From positions 1 to 17,977 of the forward strand of contig JANXXF010000005.1 of assembly GCA_025350775.1 (NCBI GenBank): a DNA stretch of 17,977 bases. The letters run 5' to 3'. Below, in pieces: positions 1-4,944 of this stretch. The translations under genes and the position numbers were made by a program. The notes below the pieces were generated by a model. It had not been told where the DNA came from. It did not search any database and saw only the letters and a list, made by a program, of their open reading frames with translations. The stretch is from Actinomycetes bacterium. GTDB taxonomy: Bacteria; Actinomycetota; Thermoleophilia; Gaiellales; Gaiellaceae. How positions within the stretch are numbered: position 1 is the stretch's first letter; each line of letters starts with the position of its first letter.

Positions 1-1
1 G

Positions 2-388
2 TTCCGCACGATCGCCGAACTGGACGTCGCAGAGCTACCGGCCGATCGGGCGGCCGCCGCCGCGCTGCTCGACCGCTGGGCCGAGCATGGGATCGGCGAC
101 TGGCGCGCCGCCCTGGAGCGCTTCGCCGAGGACTGCGCCCCGGTCTACCTCCGTCCCGACCCCGGTATCAATGCGGCATTGCGCGCGCTGCAGGCCGCCG
201 GCGTCCGGCTCGGCGCCTTCACCGACGCGCCCGAGCCGCTTGCGCGGGTGGCGGCGTCGCAGCTCGGCGTCGCGCGCCGGCTCGAAGCGATCGAAGTGGG
301 CGAGGACGCGCTCGAGCGGCTGCTCGCGACGCTCGGGCCGGGCGCCGTCGTCGTCCGCTCGCCGGCGGAGCTGCGCGCGCTCGTCTAG
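2..388 (+). CDS. HAD-like hydrolase, C-terminal part (5' end outside window)
   Basis: This is the only plus-strand gene and it is open from the left edge, so its start lies outside the window. About 128 residues are visible. The segment from about residue 54, RPDPGINAALRALQAAGVRL followed by GAFTDAP, resembles the cap-to-core transition of HAD phosphatases, with the Thr of FTDAP at the motif II position. The nucleophile motif (DxDx) would lie upstream and cannot be checked. The tail after motif II is short, and I see no clear motif III lysine or GDxxxD motif IV, so the protein may be a degenerate HAD member. Its TAG stop (386-388) overlaps the stop of the convergent sugar dehydrogenase gene. 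The reading frame is credible because the alternatives give Arg/Ser-rich, low-complexity products. Family assignment is moderate and the substrate is unknown. Confidence 0.55.
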   Translation, partial: FRTIAELDVAELPADRAAAAALLDRWAEHGIGDWRAALERFAEDCAPVYLRPDPGINAALRALQAAGVRLGAFTDAPEPLARVAASQLGVARRLEAIEVGEDALERLLATLGPGAVVVRSPAELRALV

Positions 389-1452
389 AGAACGAGCCGG
401 CTGATGGTGCCCGCGAGGGAGACCGTCAGCAGCTCGCCCGCAGCGTCCTCGCCGAACGAGGAGAGCTGCGGCACGTTCCACGGCTCCAGTCGCGGCTTCG
501 CAGCGGTGCCCGGCCTGGCAGTCGCCGAGAGCGACCAGATCCGGCCCGAGCAGAAGTCACCGTAGACGTAGCGGCCGCGCAGGGCCGGGATCGCCTTGCC
601 GCGGTACACGTACCCGCCGGTGATCGAGCAGCCCTGGGCGTGCGAGTACACGACCACCGGCCGCACGAGCGGCGCCGACTTGTCGAGGGGGGCATCCTTG
701 AACCGCACCAGCCCCTCGTAGACGCTCCAGCCGAAGTTGCGCGGCAGGCCGCCCTTGACGACGTGGTCGACCTCCTCCCACGCGTCCTGGCCGACGTCAC
801 CGATCCACAGGTCGCCGGTGCGACGGTCGAACGAGAAGCGCCACGGGTTGCGCAGCCCGCGGCCCGCGAGCGAGGTGGCGCCCGAGTCGACGTCGATTGC
901 GACGAGCTTGCCGAGCATGGTCGAGGTGTCCTGCCCGCGACTCTCCGGATCGCCGCCGGAGCCGCCGTCCCCCATGCCGACGTACAGGCGCCCGTCGGGG
1001 CCGAACTGGAGCTGGCCGCCGTTGTGGTTGGGGTACGGCTGATCGACGGCGAGCAGCCGGCGCGCCGACGCGGGCAGCACGCGCACCCCGTCGGAGCGGT
1101 ACTCGACGACCCGGGTGTTGCCGTCGACATCCGTGTAGTCGACGTAGAGCCGGTGGTTCGTCGCGTAGCCCGGGTGGAAAGCGACCGAGAGCAGGCCGCG
1201 CTCGCCGCAGCACGAGACGAGCTTGCTGATGTCGAGGAATGGCTCGCTGCGCAGCTTGCCGCGCTCGCTGACGCGGATGCGGCCCGGCTGCTCGACGACG
1301 TAGAGCCGCGATGGCCCCCCGGGCGCCGCGGTGACGTACACGGGCTGGTCGAGGCCGGTGAGAAGTGGGCGCAGCTTCGCGGCGACGGCAGTGGGAGCAG
1401 CGCTGACGAGCACGAAGGCGCCCGCGAAGGCGACGGCGAGCGCGCGCAGCAT
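385..1452 (-). CDS. Secreted PQQ-dependent aldose/sorbosone-type sugar dehydrogenase
   Basis: A 355-residue protein of the GSDH/YliI six-bladed beta-propeller family, whose members oxidise aldoses with PQQ in the periplasm or outside the cell. Residues 1-25 form a signal peptide (hydrophobic AVAFAGAFVLVSA, then a probable cleavage after AVA). The family pattern PNHNGGQLQFGPDG starts at 141, with His143 as the expected catalytic base. GMGDGG (159-164), SITGGYVYRG (276-285) and YGDFCSG (297-303) are also present. Adjacent cysteines 81-82 could form the vicinal disulfide known in soluble members. The open frame extends upstream, but the ATG at 1452 overlaps the TGA of the trkA gene (TGATG), leads straight into the signal peptide, and is the better start. 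The sugar substrate and the identity of the cofactor are inferred from the family only. Its link to the K+ genes appears to be only cotranscription. Confidence 0.88.
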   Translation of the reverse strand: MLRALAVAFAGAFVLVSAAPTAVAAKLRPLLTGLDQPVYVTAAPGGPSRLYVVEQPGRIRVSERGKLRSEPFLDISKLVSCCGERGLLSVAFHPGYATNHRLYVDYTDVDGNTRVVEYRSDGVRVLPASARRLLAVDQPYPNHNGGQLQFGPDGRLYVGMGDGGSGGDPESRGQDTSTMLGKLVAIDVDSGATSLAGRGLRNPWRFSFDRRTGDLWIGDVGQDAWEEVDHVVKGGLPRNFGWSVYEGLVRFKDAPLDKSAPLVRPVVVYSHAQGCSITGGYVYRGKAIPALRGRYVYGDFCSGRIWSLSATARPGTAAKPRLEPWNVPQLSSFGEDAAGELLTVSLAGTISRLVL

Positions 1453-2114
1453 CACGTCAGCGCGAGCGCCTTGCGGAGCTCGTCGACCTTGTCCGGCTTG
1501 ACGATCGCAAGCATCTGGTCGCCGGCTGCGAGCGTGAAGTCCGGCGCAGCAGGCTCGGCATTGCCGGCACGCAGCACGGCGATCACGCTTGCGCCGGTGG
1601 GCAGGCGGAGACGACCGATCGTCGTGCCGTCGGCGGGGCCGCCCTTGATCACCGGGATCTCGACAATCTCGAGGTTGTCGCGCTTCAGCTCGAGCAGCGG
1701 GATAAGGCCGTGCGCCGGCACCTCGTGCTCGACGAGCCCGAGTATCGACGATGTGGCGCACACGGTTGGCGAGATCCCGAGCAGGTCGAAGTGGGGCTGG
1801 TTGCGTGGGTCGTTGACGCGCGCGATGACCTTCTCGACGCCGTACTTGACCTGCGCGAGCTGACAGATCACGAGGTTGTCCTCGTCGTCGCCGGTGACGG
1901 CGAGCACCAGGTCGGGTGGCCGGCGGATGCCCGCCTTCTCGAGGGTCGAGATCTCGGTGGCATCGCCGCGTTGCACCTGGTGCTCGAACTCGGCCTCGAG
2001 CCGCTCGTAGCGGTCACGGCTGGACTCGATCAGCGTCACCTCGTGGCCGCTGCGCAGCAGGGTGCGCGCGACGTTGGCGCCGACCTTGCCGCCGCCCGCG
2101 ATCAGCACGTACAT
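1452..2114 (-). CDS. trkA: TrkA-family K+ transport regulatory protein (TrkA_N + TrkA_C), CeoC-like
   Basis: A 220-residue cytosolic RCK protein. Residues 1-120 are a Rossmann TrkA_N domain with the dinucleotide motif GGGKVG (7-12) and an acidic residue, Glu30, at the end of strand 2, which favours NAD(H) binding. Residues from about 135 to 220 match a TrkA_C/RCK-C domain (GLIPLLELKRDNLEIVEIPV and then FTLAAGDQMLAIV). Such proteins gate K+ channels or transporters in response to nucleotides. The ATG at 2114 directly follows the TAG of the upstream short trkA gene, and an ideal AGGAGG lies at 2123-2128. The 3' end overlaps the sugar dehydrogenase start by one base. In Mycobacterium tuberculosis a similar pair (ceoB/ceoC, Rv2691-Rv2692) lies beside a large membrane permease, as here. 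No TrkH/KtrB pore subunit is in the window. Confidence 0.9.
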   Translation of the reverse strand: MYVLIAGGGKVGANVARTLLRSGHEVTLIESSRDRYERLEAEFEHQVQRGDATEISTLEKAGIRRPPDLVLAVTGDDEDNLVICQLAQVKYGVEKVIARVNDPRNQPHFDLLGISPTVCATSSILGLVEHEVPAHGLIPLLELKRDNLEIVEIPVIKGGPADGTTIGRLRLPTGASVIAVLRAGNAEPAAPDFTLAAGDQMLAIVKPDKVDELRKALALT

Positions 2115-2528
2115 CTAGGACACCTCCTCGGCGCAGCGAATGGCCTCCTGGATGACCGCGATCGCATGCTGGGTCGGGCACACGACGTGGAGGCCGCGCT
2201 CGCGGTAGAAGTCGGCGCGCGCCGGGTCGAGCAGGCGGACGACGACACAGCCGACCTTGAACCGCTCCCGCGCCACCTGCGCGACGACGATGTTCGTGTT
2301 GTCACCGTTCGTAGCGACGACGACGGCGTCGGCGTCTTCGATCCCGGACTCCCGCAGGACGGCGAGGTCCATGCCGTGGCCCTGGACGAACCCGCCCGCC
2401 CAGTGGGTGCCGAGCCGGTCGATCGCGTCCTCTTTCTCGTCGATCGCCGTGACGTCCCAGCCGTTGCGGTCGAGCTCCATCGCAACCGCGGAGCCGACGC
2501 GGCCGCAGCCGATGATGATCGCTTTCAC
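2115..2528 (-). CDS. Short TrkA_N-only regulatory protein (lacks RCK-C), CeoB-like
   Basis: A 137-residue Rossmann protein with GCGRVG (7-12) and Asp30 closing strand 2, typical of an NAD(H)-binding TrkA_N domain. The segment DADAVVVATNGDNTNIVVAQ is also characteristic. It ends soon after the Rossmann fold (…IAVIQEAIRCAEEVS), so the ligand-binding TrkA_C domain of ordinary TrkA/CeoB proteins (about 220 residues) is absent. I see no frameshift that would restore it, because the next gene starts at the adjacent base. The start is a GTG at 2528 with only a weak upstream GGA. It lies 15 bases after the APC1 stop, in the same direction, and is coupled to the full-length TrkA downstream. The likely role is the nucleotide-sensing half of a hetero-oligomeric RCK assembly. 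That partnership is inference. Confidence 0.87.
   Translation of the reverse strand: MKAIIIGCGRVGSAVAMELDRNGWDVTAIDEKEDAIDRLGTHWAGGFVQGHGMDLAVLRESGIEDADAVVVATNGDNTNIVVAQVARERFKVGCVVVRLLDPARADFYRERGLHVVCPTQHAIAVIQEAIRCAEEVS
2123..2128 (-). promoter_or_regulatory. Shine-Dalgarno of the full-length trkA gene, inside the upstream gene
   Basis: On the minus strand AGGAGG lies 8 bases before the ATG at 2114, within the last codons of the short TrkA_N gene. The preceding TAG stop abuts this ATG with no spacer. Both features point to translational coupling of the two TrkA proteins and settle the start of the second. Confidence 0.75.
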
Positions 2529-2543
2529 AGGATCCAGCCTAGC

Positions 2544-4433
2544 TCAAGCATCAGCCAGCTCGTCCTCGACCACACCCTGGGGGAACGCGACGACGAGCAC
2601 CTCGCACGGCGCCTTGCGCAGGACGTACTCGACGGTGGGCGAGAAGAAACGGGACTGGCGCCGCCACCGCGGCGCGGAGCCCATCACGATCAGCTCGGCG
2701 CCGGACTCGGTGGCTGCCTGCACGATCGCGGCACCGATCGAGCGTGCGCGCACCGTGCGGCCGTCCACCTCAACGCCGTTCTCGACTCCCAGCAGCCGCG
2801 CCTCCGTGAGCGACGCCGTAGCGCGCTCATCCGCCTCACGCAGCTCGGCGTCGAGCGGCAGCTCCAGCGGCACGCGTATCACATGGAGCGCCTCGACCAC
2901 AGCGCCCTCCTGCGCCAGTCGAACGGCCGTCGCGACCATCTCCTCGCCGATCAGGCCGAGCTTCGCCGGAACGAGGATACGGCTGTACCGCCGGTCGCCC
3001 GTCCACTCCTCGGCCACGACGACCGCCCGCTCCAGCAGCCCCTGCCCGAGCTGGCGCCGGACACGGACGTAGAGCACGATCCCGATCGCGAGCCAGGCTG
3101 GCCCCGCATAGCGGGCCGCCGGGTGGGTGGCCATCGCCGCGATCCACACCGCGAACGTCAGGGTTGCGCCGAGCAGGGCGAGCAGCGGCACCTCCACCCC
3201 CCGCCACCTCACAGCGAGCGGGATGCGGAAGGGGCGAACGAGGAGAGGCTCGGTGAAGCGCAGCCGCACGACAGCGAGCTGGGTCGTCGTGAAGGCGAGC
3301 AGCACGCCGAAGCTGAAGAGGCTCGCCAGGAACTCGACGTCGTCGTCGCGGGTGGTGGCGTAGACCACGAGACAGATCGCGATTGCCGCCGCGGCGACGA
3401 TGGCGGCGGGCGGCACGAGGCTCCGCCGCGACACGCGGGCGAACACGCGCGGGAGCTGGCCGTGCTCTCCCAGCGACTGGGCCAGGCGGGCGAACCCCGA
3501 CACGGAGGTGGTCGCCGCCATGAACAGGATCAGCGCGCCCGAGAGGCCGACGAACACCCGCAGCACCTGGACGAGCAGGTGCGGGAGGTGCGGCTCGAGG
3601 GCGACGACGATGCCGACGAGGGGCGCGTGCAGCCAGGTGCTCCCGAGCGCGGTCTCACCCGACTGGGGCGGGAAGGCGGCGAGCGCGACCCAGCCGATCA
3701 GCACGTACACGACAGCGACGAGGGCGAGCGCCGGGATAACGCTACGCGGCATGTCCTCCGGCCGTTTCGCGTCGCGGGCGAGGTTCGCGACCGTCTCGAG
3801 GCCGGTGTACGCCAGCATCCCGAGCGGCAGGGCGAAGACGATCGCGTGCCAGCTGGGCGCCACGCCCAGGTGGATTCCCCGCGTGAGGACATCCGTGGAG
3901 AAGAGGAAGGCGAACCCGAGGACGATCAGCAGCAGTTGCGTGACGACGTCCACCACCGGGACGAGCACGCCGATGCGGAAGCGGCCCGCCCCACGGGCGA
4001 TCCGCAACGCCGCGACCCCGACGATCACGCCGACCGCCGTGACTGCATCCCAGGGGCGGCGCAACAACGCGTCCACGTGGATCGCCACGCCCAGGTAATG
4101 CGGCATGAACAGCGCAGCGATGGCGAGCACGAGCAGGTAGTCGAGGAACGTCACCCAGCCGGCGACGAACCCGACGAGATCGTTGAAGGCGCGCCGGGCG
4201 ACGTTCGCCGAGCCCCCGGCCTCGGGGATCGCAGCGGTCGCCTCCGCGTACGACAGCGACACGAGGACGAGCAGGGCACCGACTGCCAGCAGCACCCACG
4301 GCGTCAGCCCCAGGGCGTGCAGCGCGACGACGCCGAGCGCGAAGTAGATCGAGGATGCGACCTCGCCGTACGCGACCGAGAACAACGCCGGCGCACCGAG
4401 GGCGCGCTTTAGCGCGGGGAGCTTACGCGCCAC
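2544..4433 (-). CDS. APC-superfamily permease with C-terminal UspA domain (APC1), probable K+/cation transporter
   Basis: A 629-residue integral membrane protein. Residues 1 to about 450 hold roughly 12 hydrophobic segments of AA_permease_2/APC type, including ATAAIPEAGGSANVARRAFN and MLAYTGLETVANLARDAKRP. Residues 483-615 form a cytosolic UspA-like domain (YSRILVPAKLG … MGSAPRWRRQ … VEYVLRKAPCEVLVV). In TM1 the motif YGEVASSIYF (22-31) fits the D-x-x-[ST]-S-x-x-Y pattern of KUP/KimA K+:H+ symporters, but with Glu24 for Asp and Phe31 for Tyr. The UspA ATP-binding loop (G-2x-G-9x-G-S/T) is degenerate. The gene starts at GTG 4433 with GAGG just upstream and is followed after 15 bases by two TrkA-type genes. 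An amino-acid or polyamine transporter remains possible. K+ transport is inferred from the motif and neighbours. Confidence 0.88.
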   Translation of the reverse strand: MARKLPALKRALGAPALFSVAYGEVASSIYFALGVVALHALGLTPWVLLAVGALLVLVSLSYAEATAAIPEAGGSANVARRAFNDLVGFVAGWVTFLDYLLVLAIAALFMPHYLGVAIHVDALLRRPWDAVTAVGVIVGVAALRIARGAGRFRIGVLVPVVDVVTQLLLIVLGFAFLFSTDVLTRGIHLGVAPSWHAIVFALPLGMLAYTGLETVANLARDAKRPEDMPRSVIPALALVAVVYVLIGWVALAAFPPQSGETALGSTWLHAPLVGIVVALEPHLPHLLVQVLRVFVGLSGALILFMAATTSVSGFARLAQSLGEHGQLPRVFARVSRRSLVPPAAIVAAAAIAICLVVYATTRDDDVEFLASLFSFGVLLAFTTTQLAVVRLRFTEPLLVRPFRIPLAVRWRGVEVPLLALLGATLTFAVWIAAMATHPAARYAGPAWLAIGIVLYVRVRRQLGQGLLERAVVVAEEWTGDRRYSRILVPAKLGLIGEEMVATAVRLAQEGAVVEALHVIRVPLELPLDAELREADERATASLTEARLLGVENGVEVDGRTVRARSIGAAIVQAATESGAELIVMGSAPRWRRQSRFFSPTVEYVLRKAPCEVLVVAFPQGVVEDELADA

Positions 4434-4456
4434 GGCCAGTCCTCACCGGGCGGCGC

Positions 4457-4693
4457 TCACGGCTTGCCCCGGCCGCGTAGCGCGAGCCGGAGCCGGCCCG
4501 CGCCGAGCGCGGCGAAGAGCGGCCCGATGATGTAACCGATGCCGAAGCCGCCGCCGCGCGAAACCGTGATGCCGATCATCACCAGGCCGACGACGATGAA
4601 CACCGACGAGAAGACGATCGTCGACCGGCGTTGGAACTCCTTCACCCTGCTCGCCTCCGCCTGGCGGCGGTCGTCCTGTCCGTTGTCGCTCAT
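4457..4693 (-). CDS. Small membrane protein with two predicted TM helices
   Basis: A 78-residue protein of unrecognised family. Residues 1-23 are hydrophilic and charged (MSDNGQDDRRQAEASRVKEF), followed by two hydrophobic segments at about 25-44 (TIVFSSVFIVVGLVMIGITV) and 50-70 (FGIGYIIGPLFAALGAGRLRL) with a basic tail RGRGKP. This suggests a two-helix hairpin in the membrane. The frame is open further upstream to 4879, but the ATG at 4693 has a strong GGAGGG Shine-Dalgarno five bases before it, and the upstream extension is low-complexity and overlaps strong hairpins. The Shine-Dalgarno and ATG lie inside one copy of a perfect 37-bp repeat whose other copy forms the 3' end of APC2. It sits between two paralogous transporters and 23 bases before APC1, so an accessory subunit is plausible but unproven. 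Confidence 0.75.
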   Translation of the reverse strand: MSDNGQDDRRQAEASRVKEFQRRSTIVFSSVFIVVGLVMIGITVSRGGGFGIGYIIGPLFAALGAGRLRLALRGRGKP

Positions 4694-4726
4694 GCCGCCC
4701 TCCTGCTCGCGCCCACCATCACCCGG
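4690..4726 (-). repeat. 37-bp perfect direct repeat, copy A
   Basis: It is identical over 37 bases to 4908-4944, offset by 218 bases. On the minus strand copy A ends in GGAGGGCGGCATGA, giving the Shine-Dalgarno and ATG of the 78-residue membrane protein gene. Read in the APC2 frame it would encode the APC2 C-terminus (RVMVGASRRAA) with a TGA overlapping that ATG. Confidence 0.95.
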
Positions 4727-4907
4727 TCGGCTACGGGCGGCATCCTGCAGCCTTTCGCCTCCCACAGGGGAATCCAGGTTTCCCCTGTGCCACCCCTTCT
4801 TCCCTGCAGCCCGCCCGGCATCCCTGCCGGGAGACAGCGGGCGGGAACCTCCCGGTTCCCCCCTGCCCCCTCCCCACACGTGCTGGCCGGCGCGGTGTCA
4901 CAGTTCG
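4727..4907 (-). other. Hairpin-rich 181-bp insert between the 37-bp repeats; candidate structured RNA or palindromic element
   Basis: It lies between APC2 and the small membrane-protein gene. Three perfect stem-loops stand in a row. Arms 4843-4849/4854-4860 (7 bp) and 4814-4820/4825-4831 (7 bp) both have a 4-base loop that reads GGGA on the transcribed minus strand, a GNRA-type tetraloop. Arms 4763-4772/4780-4789 (10 bp) have a 7-base loop. CCTGCAGCC occurs twice (4744-4752 and 4803-4811). An alternative pairing of 4810-4816 with 4839-4845 would compete with the middle hairpin. No U-tract follows any stem, so a classic terminator is unlikely. A 73-codon frame (4911 to 4690) stays open from the ATGA of one repeat to that of the other, but its composition does not look like a protein. 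I could not match it to a known riboswitch. Confidence 0.5.
4763..4789 (-). repeat. 10-bp perfect stem-loop within the insert
   Basis: CACAGGGGAA at 4763-4772 is complementary to TTCCCCTGTG at 4780-4789 around a 7-base loop. It is the strongest of the three hairpins in the insert and lies about 70 bases upstream of the small gene's start. It could attenuate or terminate the APC2 transcript, but it lacks a U-tail. Confidence 0.7.
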
Positions 4908-4944
4908 TCATGCCGCCCTCCTGCTCGCGCCCACCATCACCCGG
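4908..4944 (-). repeat. 37-bp perfect direct repeat, copy B (APC2 3' end)
   Basis: It is identical to 4690-4726. This copy encodes the last residues of APC2 (RVMVGASRRAA) and its TGA, which overlaps an ATG at 4911 in an ATGA arrangement preceded by GGAGGG. Confidence 0.95.

Noticed and set aside
1453..1761. N-terminal extension of the sugar dehydrogenase frame
   Set aside because: It is Arg-rich, overlaps the trkA coding region in another frame, and precedes a perfect signal peptide beginning at the coupled ATG 1452.
1710..4412. Plus-strand open frame of 900 codons opposite the TrkA and APC1 genes
   Set aside because: It is antisense to three genes with clear families, its product is Arg/Asp/Glu/His-rich without domains, and such long antisense frames are expected in very GC-rich codon usage.
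4694..4879. N-terminal extension of the 78-residue membrane protein
   Set aside because: The stretch is Gly/Arg-rich, covers strong hairpins, and the ATG at 4693 has an ideal Shine-Dalgarno.
4690..4911. A c-di-AMP (ydaO), cobalamin or other known riboswitch in the insert
   Set aside because: The location and hairpins suggested it, and a few short stretches look like cobalamin-box fragments, but the conserved cores could not be matched by eye. A covariance search is needed, so I only call it a structured element.
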